This document shows positions 40,301 to 43,425 of a stretch of 64,000 nt of DNA, one piece after another; within the stretch, counting starts at the first letter, position 1; each line of letters begins with the position of its first letter. The notes beneath the pieces are model-generated. The model had not been told where the DNA came from, ran no database searches, and worked only from the letters and a program-made list of their open reading frames with translations. The stretch lies in assembly GCA_905116865.2 (NCBI GenBank), contig CAJHNH020000223.1, positions 259,848 through 323,847 of the forward strand. The letters run 5' to 3'. Source of the stretch: Candidula unifasciata (taxonomy: Eukaryota; Mollusca; Gastropoda; Stylommatophora; Geomitridae). A program made the position numbers and the translations under genes.

Positions 40301-42832
40301 CAGGAAGCCTAAGTCCTCAGTAGGAATTGGAATCTGTGATTGATTACTTGGCCATTAATTTGTGTCTGTTTGTGCACATGCCTGTAAAGATGACTAGATA
40401 GGCATGGAAGTGATTATATTTCTTTGTCTCACTCTCAGTTGATTTAAAGGCAAAGTTACATGTATACACATTTTGCCATCCCAAGATCAAGCTAAACCAG
40501 GAGGATGTTCGACTGATGATGCAGATTGCCACTGAAAATGTCGATGAGAGATATGCAGATGGACCTACTTCAGCCAAGGCAAAACTGGTCATAGTACGTG
40601 ACAGACGTGTGTCTGCTAGACCACGTATGTATACATATAACATTAGCATTGCATTCTTGTTGAGTCAGGTTGCTTCTGCCTTCTTTTAAATATCTCCTTG
40701 ATATGTCATGCTGTTATGATCAGTATTACTAGAAGTGGACATTTCCGTGCATTTTGTATTATCACCAAAAGCTGTTCATTGTATTGTTAATGGAAGCTGT
40801 TTAGTATACTGTTGCTAAAAGCTATTTAGCGATTGTCAAAAGTTGTTTAGTGTATTGATGCCAAAAACTCTTTAGTGTGTTACCAAACTCTACTTAAAAT
40901 TTAGTTACCAAACTGTTTAAAATTTTGTTACCAAACTGTTTAAAATTTTGTTACCAAACTGTTTAAAACTTTGTTACCAAACTGTTTAAAATTTTGTTAC
41001 CAAACTGTTTAAAATTTTGTTACCAAACTGTTTAAAATTTTGTTACCAAACTGTTTAAAATTATGTTACCAAAAGCTGTTTATTGTATTGATGTGAAAGT
41101 ATTTTTTTTTTTTGGCAAGGCATCAGCAACTTTGAATAGCTTGAGCAAAATATGGGATATTAATTATTTAGTTTCAAAACCAAGTCAGGTATCTTCAATT
41201 CTAAAGTTATTTCAATTTTAACATATTGAACATTGGAGAACAATTCAAGACCTGGAATGAAAGTTAAGTGCATTCGAAAACAAATGTCCGATGCAAGGAA
41301 TGAACATAAAATGGGATGAATTCAAAAGGCGTCAAGAAATAGGAGAAATATCTGGACAACCACTATTATCAGTAATTATAAGACAGGGAAGATGGTGTTA
41401 TATTGGACACATCCTGAGAAGAAACCAGCAGAGAATCACCAAACAGACATGAAAATGGGAAATAAAGGGATTAAAGAGTTAGCAAAGGAAACCCTAAGAT
41501 TAATGTTGATGAGAGAGACCAAGGCTGCTGGACTGGATTCCACCCATGATATTGGCACATAAAGCAGAGACAAGCTGTCACCGCTCAGTTTGTTCCTGAG
41601 CCATCCTCTCTATCTCCAGTTTTGTCCTACGCATAGCCTTGAGTTCTAAGTGCCTCTGGGTCTGCCTCTTCCTTGCGGTTCTAATGGTATCCATTGCATT
41701 TCCTGTCTCGTCTGTCTCTTTTTCTTCTCTGAAGACGTGTCCAATCCACCTCCAAGTTTCTGCATGATGCAGCAGGATTGAGCATACATAACATTTGATG
41801 ATTCTAATTTTTTATGTGTTGTTTATCTGTCTAGCTGTCAGTAATTTTGTCTTCTTATTGATGACAGTTTTAGTCATTACAATTTGTTCATTTTTTTTTT
41901 CATTTCTGTTTCACTTCTGTCATCATTGGTTATTACGTTCTAATATCTCTTCAGTTACTGTGATGTTCACATTTGGTCCATCTTTTCCATTGTTAGTTAC
42001 CATATTTTTTGTTTTTCACGTGTTAACGTCTAATCCAAACTCTGTACTCTGCTCGTTAAGGACTTTATCTATTCGGTCTTATAACTCCTGCTCACTTTAT
42101 ACTAGTAATACTGTGTCATCAGCACATTTCAGATTGTTATTCTTCTTCCATTAATATTCAGTCCAGACAATTCTTCAAGTTATTTAAGAGTAGTTTCTGC
42201 GTATAAGTTGAAAAGGTTTCGGGATAACGCACGATCTTGATATAATCAACGATGTTGTGTCTAATTGTTGCTGTTTATTACTCTTAGGATAGGTTACTAA
42301 AATATAAAATATCCTTTTCATCTTATCCTGTATTTAGGAGGCTTGGAGTGAAATTGTCAAGTTACAGCTGTCAAAGTCCTTCTTGTAATCTATATAACAT
42401 GTGTAAATACTTTTCTGAACTTCTGTATATTTTTCAGTCTGCATCTTTAGACAAATTTGCATAAGACTTTAAAAAAACACCTTACTGGAAGTATCAGTTG
42501 AAAGCAGATGAGCAAGAGGCAGTTGGCAATACAAGTGGGAGGATAACATCAAGAGAAATACAGTGTGTTGGAAATTCATTGCTGTCAGCCTTCATTGTGG
42601 AGACGGCAACTGATTGGCTGGTAGTTTGTGTACTGAATATATTGCCCATTTATGTTTTATTTTACTGAGAAGTGAAGGATGAGTTTGATACCAAATGGAT
42701 TCATTTATTGCAGGAAGTCCCTCAGTTGCTTCCACTGTGTCTGTACTACCAAGAGAGATATACTGCTCCCTGAAGCTGGACTTCAAGTTGCTGGCTATTA
42801 ACATTGAGCTCTACCGAGGCCTTGTCAATCTG
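422..42832 (+). CDS. VPS13A: VPS13A/C-type bridge-like lipid transfer protein, internal segment of 15 exons
   Basis: VPS13 proteins form long hydrophobic grooves that move lipids between membranes at organelle contact sites. Fifteen exons were placed by recalled similarity to vertebrate VPS13A/C: a SISDNKL-like helix, KGPEF.TTYNN, DPDP, APLIVVPQNS, RRNL..(A/S)YY, EVKG and NQEDV..LMMQI blocks come in family order. Exons: 422-533, 3795-3903, 5998-6072, 10311-10349, 13869-13951, 15096-15205, 16351-16475, 18399-18509, 20098-20201, 23977-24129, 25642-25770, 29969-30144, 36241-36439, 40486-40624 and 42714-42832. All fourteen junction phases agree and no in-frame stop occurs (1783 nt, 594 codons). 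Both ends are missing; the family protein is usually above 3000 residues. Whether it is the A or C paralogue, or a pre-duplication ancestor, cannot be told here. Confidence 0.88.
826..3394 (+). repeat. 40-bp minisatellite, ~64 copies
   Basis: Units of GAGTCTCCATACTGCTGGTT plus CAGACACTCACTACAAYGAA are repeated with very few changes; a 48-bp unit interrupts at about 1112-1125. Because 40 is not a multiple of 3 and the unit lacks stops in the + frames, the array reads through as long periodic ORFs. These are a by-product of the repeat, not genes. Lies in VPS13 intron 1. Confidence 0.95.
3395..3560 (-). pseudogene. Short acidic coding remnant, minus strand
   Basis: The minus strand reads an ORF of about 50 codons between stops: FTKKPAADEPSTSTVKQV, then a strongly acidic DSDSEESEF stretch, then SSSDSQRELVR-stop. 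Composition looks protein-coding rather than random. It abuts the 40-bp array. An N-terminal acidic region of a DNA transposase (piggyBac N-termini are often like this) is one possibility; no catalytic domain is seen. Function unknown. Confidence 0.3.
3795..3903 (+). CDS. VPS13A: VPS13 exon 2 of window
   Basis: Preceded by a strong pyrimidine tract (TCTCTCTATCTCTTAA...CCACTAG) and followed by GTAAAAG. It reads DIIQSDKHQVTKSV then TMRMRITRGEVHIYGLA; the last part resembles the family strand 'VEIEVLGLG' before the TYD block. Phase 0 on entry fits exon 422-533, and the single trailing base fits exon 5998. The protein is shorter here than in vertebrates, so another small exon may be hidden between 534 and 3794. 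Similarity is weak, so confidence rests mainly on splice sites and phase. Confidence 0.6.
4095..4235 (-). mobile_element. SINE family B fragment
   Basis: Contains TGGACTTTGGTCTTGTTTCAGAAC and GACTGTTGGTTCC segments shared with the copies at 27646, 58590 and 58940 (and reversed at 35555 and 35955). Both ends are eroded. Confidence 0.6.
4605..4872 (+). mobile_element. tRNA-headed SINE, family A
   Basis: The head carries a B-box-like GGTTCAGAACC (near 4660) after AACAGCTAGATG, followed by a body with the shared core 'CAGGTAAAGT.CTGAGAAGTAAAGGCGG...GATGTTGACCAC' and a 'CCAGTGCACC...GGCATG' end. Same arrangement as at 13048, 19760, 20740, 23725, 25285 and 30217. Non-autonomous, Pol III type by its boxes (inference). 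Confidence 0.7.
4890..5135 (-). pseudogene. LINE ORF2 C-terminal fragment
   Basis: The minus strand reads WFSHLARMQPEQLPTLVL, then RSKVKERGCPRSIWTDDI, then KELLHRHGMT. This is the typical 'W.GH..RM....(GRP)...W.DDI' tail of LINE reverse-transcriptase ORFs. A CAT/ATG microsatellite at 4900-4913 is the likely 3' tail. 5'-truncated and dead. Confidence 0.65.
5150..5930 (+). repeat. 25-bp minisatellite CTAACTAAGCTATAATATGT with (GT)n
   Basis: Roughly 28 units of CTAACTAAGCTATAATATGTGTGTG interspersed with (GT)n and a GCGATAATGTCTG variant, organised in a longer higher-order period. Each unit carries CTAAC, the ideal metazoan branch-point core. The array ends about 65 nt before the acceptor of exon 5998-6072. 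Confidence 0.9.
5998..6072 (+). CDS. VPS13A: VPS13 exon 3 of window
   Basis: A 75-nt exon between CTTGTTGTCAG and GTATCA. It reads KRQFQADFRVHKPDT then AIYDIYHSG, comparable to the family segment 'EI.IRTYD..A.AFL'. Entry needs one base, supplied by exon 3795-3903 (G|GG), and it leaves one base for the next exon (G|TT). A 25-bp CTAAC-rich array lies just upstream and a 42-bp array starts about 45 nt downstream. Confidence 0.75.
6105..6725 (+). repeat. 42-bp minisatellite in VPS13 intron 3
   Basis: Units of GTGTCTAGTGAATCCTGTTT + TATAATTGTCTTGCTAC. The first part is an 84-bp doublet repeated three times almost exactly; the rest is degenerate. It starts a few dozen bases after the donor at 6073. 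ORFs through it are artefacts. Confidence 0.88.
7290..8440 (-). pseudogene. LINE fragment, RT C-terminal part and RNase H-like region
   Basis: On the minus strand, broken by stops: a degenerate YADD-like step (TNDVFAYRQ) near 8330, KVTDCCAEMDAVINSEK, then SKLRYLGIIFDRSLT near 8090, 'LENIQNEAMR' near 7890, and HPIDVIYIDGSVADSI near 7740. The last resembles the IYTDGS start of RNase H. This order is that of jockey/I-type LINEs. It lies in VPS13 intron 3 and is non-functional. Confidence 0.65.
8740..9540. other. Intron stretch without recognised content
   Basis: Part of VPS13 intron 3. No exon, tandem repeat or recognisable mobile element was found; short ORFs on either strand have no family features. 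Confidence 0.5.
9543..9690 (-). mobile_element. SINE head and core, family A, minus strand
   Basis: Read on the minus strand: TAGTGTAGCGGGTAGATGC (A-box-like), GCTTGCCTGCAAGCCTGAAGG, then GGGTTCAAATACGC (B-box-like), and then a core close to AAAATGGGTACAGG as in family A. Truncated at its 3' side. Confidence 0.6.
10311..10349 (+). CDS. VPS13A: VPS13 microexon (39 nt)
   Basis: Bounded by GCCTTTTCTGCAG and AAG|GTGTGTAG. In the only frame that fits both neighbours it reads SDNIRRQLEKCQ and joins them as V-SDNIRRQLEKCQ-V. Its size is 13 codons, so inclusion or skipping would keep the frame. Similarity is too short to judge alone; phase agreement on both sides and good splice sites are the support. 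It could be an alternative cassette. Confidence 0.6.
10412..11520 (+). repeat. 50-bp minisatellite, ~22 nearly identical copies
   Basis: Unit GATTGTATGCCAGGCCTTCA + TATCCTTGCTTCTGTGGCAC + ATGTCTCTGT. Copies differ almost only by TCTCTGT versus TCCCTGT, so the array is young or well homogenised. The flanks both carry GTGTGTAGTTTTC (10350 and 11535), as if the array grew between two halves of a duplication. Starts 62 nt after the microexon donor. Confidence 0.97.
11795..12118 (+). pseudogene. LINE 3' end (LRTGHN/CG..ETTDHIL block)
   Basis: Reads HLRTGHNRL, IYTKFKIGESAMCTCGLAP, then ETTDHILQDCQKYD, with stops after a frame change. This zinc-knuckle-like tail follows RNase H in jockey-type LINEs. 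It ends in GAAAGAAGAAGAAGAA. The copy at 14340 is a more eroded relative, and the minus-strand piece at 7290 may be another part of the family. Confidence 0.7.
13048..13300 (+). mobile_element. tRNA-headed SINE, family A
   Basis: Starts GGAAGCTGCCATGATGGAGC, has a degenerate B box (GAGTTCATATCC), then the core TAAAATAGGTAAAGTCCTAG, GATGTCGACCACATCA and the end ATGCCCAATACACCTGGAGG. Best-preserved full-length member in the window. Confidence 0.75.
13735..13805 (-). mobile_element. tRNA-like SINE head, minus strand
   Basis: On the minus strand GGGGCTAAGTGTTCCAGCTG...CTGCAGCTCTCAAGGTCTTCGGTTCATGTC, a weakened A-box/B-box pair as in family A. Only the head is left; it lies just before exon 13869. 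Confidence 0.45.
13869..13951 (+). CDS. VPS13A: VPS13 exon 5 of window
   Basis: Reads ATGENVNIINSPFVDEDE then PLLSIRFIK. This is the well-kept VPS13 segment '(G)EP..IINS...(D)EPLL...' that precedes the KGPEF block. Acceptor CATCTTTAG, donor AAG|GTGGGC. It enters with two bases (V completed from the microexon) and leaves in phase 0. Confidence 0.88.
14000..14175 (+). pseudogene. LINE ORF2 tail remnant
   Basis: Reads RRRWRNNIQADLQTL then TDWQEKATLVMLKR, like the 'RRWR.DI...L......W..LA.DR..WR' tail of LINE ORF2. Very short and isolated. Confidence 0.35.
14340..14672 (+). pseudogene. Eroded LINE 3' end, same family as 11795
   Basis: Shares GATTAGAACA, AGCCATGTGCACA, CAGAACATATACTCCA(G)GACTG and GCAAACTTTTGGTCAA-type segments with 11795-12118 in the same order, and ends in AAAAGAGAAGAAG. 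Many stops; no function. Confidence 0.6.
15096..15205 (+). CDS. VPS13A: VPS13 exon 6 of window
   Basis: Reads ANKKGPEFKTTYNNTTQS then ITVEFSTLDIVLHQGVLL, a hallmark VPS13A/C block (KA...GPEF.T.YN.T.Q...V.FSSLD..LH.EALL). Acceptor ATTCAAACAG, donor CTCAG|GTACAG. The donor and the last exonic bases form the start of a 40-bp minisatellite whose unit repeats CTCAGGTA.AGTGC about eleven times into the intron. Confidence 0.92.
15195..15660 (+). repeat. 40-bp minisatellite starting on the donor of VPS13 exon 6
   Basis: About eleven units of TCAGGTAGAGTGCTTAGATA + CATCAGCCACACAGTTGTAC. The first unit is the exon end plus donor (GCTCAG|GTACAGTGC), and each later unit repeats CTCAG|GTAGAGTGC, so every unit offers a donor-like site. 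Copies drift with distance. Confidence 0.9.
15718..15738. repeat. Poly-C tract
   Basis: About 21 consecutive C; similar shorter C tracts lie at 16030-16046. Length is likely uncertain for sequencing reasons. Confidence 0.8.
16085..16165. repeat. (CA)n microsatellite with ATA interruptions
   Basis: Mixed CACACA and ATATATAC runs. The ORFs through it are periodic artefacts. Confidence 0.85.
16351..16475 (+). CDS. VPS13A: VPS13 exon 7 of window
   Basis: Reads (S)LLEFSKKFEAIGKQPS then NVPDMQKRAAS and ends ...SQRSFVFTE-R; this is the variable linker after the LH.EALL helix in the family. Acceptor GTCCCTCCAG, donor ACTGAGA|GTGAGTTGAC. The phase fits both neighbours (AG|C for S, A|GA for R). The last 16 exonic bases and the donor are contained in the 38-bp unit repeated ~40 times to 17990. 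Confidence 0.85.
16460..17990 (+). repeat. 38-bp minisatellite (~40 copies) starting on the donor of VPS13 exon 7
   Basis: Unit ACTGAGAGTGAGTTGACTTT + GATTCTCACTTTGTGTTC. The first unit straddles the exon-intron border: exonic TTTGTGTTCACTGAGA followed by GTGAGTTGAC. Almost every later copy keeps ...GAGA|GTGAGT, a near-ideal donor, so about 40 equivalent donors follow one another. Variation is mainly C/T and G/C at few positions (GTGAGT/GTGACT). Confidence 0.95.
18340..18373. repeat. (GT)n before VPS13 exon 8
   Basis: About 16 GT repeats within 30 nt of the acceptor at 18398. Confidence 0.9.
18399..18509 (+). CDS. VPS13A: VPS13 exon 8 of window
   Basis: Reads NKPHADIQLLKVKAIVDN then IQLGLCNAKCVIVHSRVE, matching the block 'D..L...A.L.A..V.VC...C.I...KI.G'. 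Acceptor CTTCTTCAACAG is preceded by a (GT)n run from about 18343; donor GAAG|GTGAGC. Phases fit both sides. Confidence 0.88.
19760..19948 (+). mobile_element. SINE family A, partial
   Basis: Core GAAATGTCCTAGGAAGTAAA, then ATTGATACAATAACCAGCTA and the end CATATGCCCAGTACACCTAA. The head is degraded. Confidence 0.6.
20098..20201 (+). CDS. VPS13A: VPS13 exon 9 of window
   Basis: Reads (G)IEFSIGMQHQTTGV then TSLMRKIEVTDPDPMTYHPK, corresponding to the family block '(G)MDAS......V.A.LK.I.V.D.DP.T.H.K'. Acceptor TGGTATTTCAG, donor CCCAAG|GTTAGC. It enters with two bases and leaves in phase 0. Confidence 0.9.
20347..20522. repeat. Long hairpin: 61-bp inverted repeat with 54-nt loop
   Basis: Arm 20347-20407 (begins CAAGGAATTCCAGAGAAATT, ends CAGAAAAACGTG) and arm 20462-20522 are reverse complements with one mismatch in 61. 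The transcript could fold to a very stable stem in VPS13 intron 9. Outside the arms, TGCACTTTTGCAA occurs as a direct repeat at 20292 and 20521. Either a fold-back MITE or a template-switch duplication. Confidence 0.92.
20740..20905 (+). mobile_element. SINE family A, partial
   Basis: Core CTAAAATGGGTACTTCCTGG, GGAAGTAAAAACGGCCAGCG, GCTGACCACATTACCCAACT and the end CCTGATGCACCTGCAGGCGT. Headless copy. Confidence 0.65.
20950..21828 (+). repeat. 54-bp minisatellite (~16 copies), open on both strands
   Basis: Unit GCTGACTTCATGTCTGCTGA + TTTAGCATTCAGTAGTTG + TGCTGACTCAGAGGTT. 54 is 18 codons, so one + frame (MSADLAFSSCADSEVADF) and one - frame (AQLLNAKSADMKSATSES) stay open throughout. The minus frame extends past the array to an ATG at 21953, giving 338 codons. 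No splice context or homologue supports translation; the unit-to-unit changes alter the protein on both strands. Confidence 0.93.
22136..22204. repeat. Poly-C tract, ~67 C interrupted once by AA
   Basis: Very long C run inside VPS13 intron 9. The true length may differ from the assembly. Confidence 0.85.
22311..22488. mobile_element. Pogo/mariner-like MITE with TA duplication
   Basis: 178 bp bounded by inverted CAGTCGAGTC...GACTCGACTG and flanked on both sides by TA (22309-22310, 22489-22490). CAG-start ends and the TA target are typical of the Tc1/mariner-pogo group. No transposase is encoded. The inside holds repeated GGATAAGTAGAA-type subterminal motifs. Confidence 0.75.
23583..23612. repeat. 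Poly-G tract
   Basis: G-rich run (GTGGGGTGGGGGTGGGGGGG); potential G-quadruplex on the + strand. Confidence 0.7.
23725..23862 (+). mobile_element. SINE family A, fragment
   Basis: CCTAATGTCCTGAGGAGCAA, GATGTTGACTACATCACT and CCCCAGTGCCTTACTG follow the family order. Lies about 110 nt before exon 23977. Confidence 0.5.
23977..24129 (+). CDS. VPS13A: VPS13 exon 10 of window
   Basis: Reads IFSVQGTDMLRLELTHFK, then NNVDAILSLHLGRAQIVF, then VNKFCMSIV. This matches '(D)VF.F.L.LYP......D...VDG.LS..VG..QIVY..KF.MSLL' of VPS13A/C. Acceptor ATACTTGCAG, donor GTG|GTGAGC; 51 codons, phase 0 on both sides. Confidence 0.92.
24790..24992 (+). pseudogene. LINE ORF2 tail remnant with (GAA)n end
   Basis: A frame-shifted reading gives GRPKT then KITSMKLYN, the 'GRP..W.D(I)' tail, with the shared '...GTTGAGGTGGCCAGATGAGC' stretch and a GCAGAAGAAGAAGA 3' end. 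Dead fragment. Confidence 0.4.
25285..25530 (+). mobile_element. tRNA-headed SINE, family A
   Basis: Head GAAGCACAATGATTAGAAGC, B-box-like GAGTTTGAATCTG, core GGCCTAAAATGAATACCAGG and an end with ATGCAGCACTGGCACAGAAG. Lies about 110 nt upstream of exon 25642. Confidence 0.6.
25642..25770 (+). CDS. VPS13A: VPS13 exon 11 of window
   Basis: Reads HFFDNFAVAKAKLDEARR then LVQEASMDMAKNLQENV, equivalent to the amphipathic helix 'FL.NFQ.AKEAL..A..QAA..A...VK.LA' of the family. Acceptor TTTTTTTAAATCCAG, donor GTCATG|GTTAGTC; 43 codons, phase 0 on both sides. Confidence 0.88.
25815..26190 (+). repeat. ~48-bp minisatellite, degenerate part
   Basis: Units of CATCACTAGTAAGATGTTTT + AGTTAGTTATGTCAGCTTAA + TATCTCAA. 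The first units contain GGTAAGAT and TTTTAG, so donor-like and acceptor-like motifs occur in each. Starts 45 nt after the exon 11 donor. Confidence 0.88.
26195..26575 (-). mobile_element. tRNA-headed SINE, family C, minus strand
   Basis: Minus strand head: GTGTGGTCTTAGGGCATGGT...GGTCACGGGTTCAAGCCCCTG (good B box GGTTCAAGCCC). Body carries CCCTGGTCTTTGAGTAGTAA, GCGCACATAAAGCATCC and an end with CTCAAGCTTGAGTTAGAAGA. Related copies at 44370, 61190 and 62540. It splits the ~48-bp array in two. Confidence 0.75.
26576..29090 (+). repeat. 49-bp minisatellite, ~45 copies, split by a SINE
   Basis: Main unit AACATCACTAGCAAGATCTT + TTGGTTTAATATAGCATTAT + CTGACTCTG; the first part (26576-27000) uses the TTAGTTAGTTATAGTGGCCT variant. 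Blocks of identical variants (ATAGCATT, ATACATCATT, AAACAGCATT) show stepwise expansion. A SINE sits at 27646-27926. Confidence 0.95.
27646..27926 (-). mobile_element. SINE family B with 13-bp target duplication
   Basis: Flanked by GATATTTTGGTTT at 27633-27645 and 27927-27939; that sequence belongs to the 49-bp array, so the insertion is younger than the array. On the minus strand it contains GCATGTCGTAAGAGTCGACT near its 5' side and ends in CAAAGAAGAAG. The same GTCGTAAGAG..CGACTAA motif is at the 5' end of the LINE at 50357. Confidence 0.85.
29215..29968 (+). repeat. ~48-bp minisatellite made from the acceptor and start of VPS13 exon 12
   Basis: About 15 units, each TTTTCATAG followed by a copy of ATTAAAGCACCATTGATTGT + GGTGCCTCA, i.e. 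the intron end and first ~27 bases of the exon at 29969. Identity is best next to the exon and decays leftward. Most exon-like copies end in CATAG in frame, so use of an upstream acceptor would run into a stop. Confidence 0.95.
29969..30144 (+). CDS. VPS13A: VPS13 exon 12 of window
   Basis: Reads IKAPLIVVPQNSRSQSVL, then NVHLGDVTVHNRF, then VENMIVKLTNLCIS. This is the most conserved block of the segment ('.KAPVI.IPQ.S.S...(L)V.DLG...V.N.F'). Acceptor TTTTTCATAG, donor CCAG|GTACTT. The acceptor and first ~27 exonic bases are copied about 15 times in the array immediately upstream (29215-29968). Confidence 0.93.
30217..30445 (+). mobile_element. tRNA-headed SINE, family A
   Basis: B-box-like TGGTTCAAATCC near 30260, then core CTAAAATAGGTACTAGAAAA, ATACTGAGCACATTATTCAG and the end GTCCAGTGCACATCAG. 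Confidence 0.65.
30985..31165 (-). mobile_element. tRNA-like SINE segment, minus strand
   Basis: On the minus strand: CCGGCTCTCTAGCGAAGTTG...GTTAAACCTGACTTTCGCAG...GTCCGGGTTCACTCCCGG, with an A-box-like TAGCGAAGTTGG and B-box GGGTTCACTCCC. Higher GC than its surroundings, hence young. Not a real tRNA gene: no cloverleaf of normal length was seen. Confidence 0.5.
31263..31322. repeat. Poly-C tract, 60 C
   Basis: Uninterrupted; a second run (~20 C) lies at 31391-31411. Confidence 0.85.
34503..35212 (+). repeat. 178-bp tandem repeat, 4 copies
   Basis: Starts of units (AAAGCCAAAACAGTGATGCC) at 34505, 34683, 34861 and about 35039, exactly 178 bp apart. Each contains CTGTATTGCCAATCTTTGTG and AAATTACTTACCGTTAT. 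Unit length is in the satellite range. Short ORFs of 67 codons recur per unit but have no family features. Confidence 0.92.
35555..35770 (+). mobile_element. SINE family B fragment
   Basis: AGCATGTCTTAAAAGCTGAC, TCAGATTGCATCTTCATGAT, AGGCAAGAACCAACAGTCTG and CCAGGTCTGTAAAACAGG follow the family B order in plus orientation. Confidence 0.6.
35955..36180 (+). mobile_element. SINE family B with GAAGAAG tail
   Basis: GGCATTTCGTAAGAGCCAAC, GTGCATCTGCCTGAGAGGCA, AGGAACCAAAAGTCTGCATG and AAGTTCTGGAACAAAACTAA, then GCAAAGAAAAAGAAGAAG. Ends 60 nt before exon 36241. Confidence 0.7.
36241..36439 (+). CDS. VPS13A: VPS13 exon 13 of window
   Basis: Reads VSHKIELTFHNVHFRGIV, then LLEPLSFIVDIRRNLSCA, then YYHDIPSIEVKGVLEKID; compare the family '(I)LL.P.N....(V)RNLAA.WY..(I)P..EIKG.L..M.V'. 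Acceptor CTTACTTTAACAG, donor GAT|GTGAGT. The split AG|T codon fits exon 29969-30144. This is the largest exon here; the intron before it (6.1 kb) is the longest. Confidence 0.92.
36440..38380. other. Intron 13 stretch, mostly unassigned
   Basis: Contains C-rich 36815-36830, poly-G 37377-37402, and at 38170-37990 (minus strand) a second acidic remnant beginning MDTNVPNTST and ending LESDSDGVYYTSGS with one internal stop. No VPS13 exon seen. Confidence 0.4.
37377..37402. repeat. Poly-G tract
   Basis: About 25 consecutive G on the + strand. Confidence 0.85.
38376..38672 (+). repeat. 96-bp tandem repeat, 3 copies
   Basis: TTTGGGCAAACTGGAACTTC...GGGCCTTAAAGAGTTAATTTT...CGTCTCAGGCATTTG repeats at 38384, 38480 and 38576. 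96 is 32 codons, giving a short periodic ORF. Read in reverse the unit contains TTAACTCTTTAAGGCCCGAG, which resembles a piggyBac-type end (TTAA + short terminal repeat). Confidence 0.88.
38700..40480. other. Intron 13 right part, no recognised exon
   Basis: AT-rich. 38805 carries TAACCCTTTGACCCCAGAAT, similar in style to the TTAACTCTTT motif. 33640-33720 and 39655-39700 share a CCAAGTTGCG..TAGGA motif and nearby CTAG..GGGGCTTT, so they may be relatives of one LTR or MITE. Confidence 0.35.
40486..40624 (+). CDS. VPS13A: VPS13 exon 14 of window
   Basis: Reads IKLNQEDVRLMMQIATEN then VDERYADGPTS, matching 'V.LNQEDL..L..IL.ENL.E'. The start after GCCATCCCAAG (40485) was chosen over AG at 40449 because it joins KID directly to IKLNQED as in relatives. 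The donor CCAC|GTATGT was chosen over GTACGT at 40594 because only it leaves the one base needed by the next exon. The tail (RDRRVSARP) is a basic linker. Confidence 0.82.
40870..41080 (+). repeat. 23-bp minisatellite, ~8 copies
   Basis: Unit TTGTTACCAAACTGTTTAAAATT, nearly perfect, 245 nt downstream of the exon 14 donor. Confidence 0.93.
41265..41560 (+). pseudogene. LINE ORF2 tail fragment
   Basis: Reads RQEIGEISGQPLLSVIIR, then QGRWCYIGHILRRNQQRI, parallel to the 'RWRWIGHTLRK...I' tail of the LINE at 50357. Broken by stops. Confidence 0.6.
41570..42330 (-). pseudogene. LINE reverse transcriptase fragment, minus strand
   Basis: On the minus strand: RALSRNLFNLYAE near 42220, a degenerate ELSGLNINGRRI, then the catalytic (C)ADDTVLLV at about 42100-42125, and near 41750 WRWIGHVFREEKETDET followed by RRTKLEIERMAQEQTER. 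Frames shift several times. It lies back to back with the + strand fragment at 41265. Confidence 0.65.
42714..42832 (+). CDS. VPS13A: VPS13 exon 15, last before the gap
   Basis: Reads (R)SPSVASTVSVLPREIYCS then LKLDFKLLAINIELY, like the strand 'KLDF.L..I.I.LY' that starts the next groove module. Acceptor TTATTGCAG, donor CTG|GTATGT; it leaves in phase 0. No later VPS13 exon is seen in the window, although more than half of the protein should still follow. Confidence 0.85.
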
Positions 42833-42884
42833 GTATGTTACCACTGCTGGATTTATCAGTATTCCTGAAACACCCTGTTTAATG

Positions 42885-43425
42885 TTCTTTTGGCTTGAGA
42901 GCGGTAACTACAATAGAATAGCACAACAGTTGACAGTAGTTTAACAGAGCTTAAGAGCAGAAACTACAATAGAATAGCACAACAGTTGACAGTAGTTTAA
43001 CAGAGCTTAAGAGCAGAAACTACAATAGAATAGCACAACAGTTGACAGTAGTTTAACAGAGCTTAAGAGCAGTAACTACAATAGAATAGCACAACAGTTG
43101 ACAGTAGTTTAACAGAGCTTAAGAGCAGAAACTACAATAGAATAGCACAACAGTTGACAGTAGTTTAACAGAGCTTAAGAGCAGTAACTACAATAGAATA
43201 GCACAACAGTTGACAATAGTTTAACAGAGCTTAAGAGCAGTACCTACAATAGAATAGCACAACAGTTGACAGTAGTTTAACAGAGCTTAAGAGCAGTAAC
43301 TACAATAAAATAGCACAACAGTTGACAGTAGTTTAACAGAGCTTAAGAGCAGTAACTACAATAAAATAGCACAACAGTTGACAGGAGTTTAACAGAGCTT
43401 AAGAGCAGAAATAATGTAAACTTAA
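42885..43425 (+). repeat. 56-bp minisatellite, ~9.5 copies
   Basis: Unit GAGCTTAAGAGCAGTAACTA + CAATAGAATAGCACAACAGT + TGACAGTAGTTTAACA. Begins about 55 nt after the donor of exon 15. Copies are more than 95% alike by eye. Confidence 0.94.

Noticed and set aside
40442..40485. Earlier start of VPS13 exon 14 at AG 40438 or 40449
   Set aside because: The first gives a stop at once in phase 0; the second adds 12 residues absent from relatives and separates KID from KLNQED.
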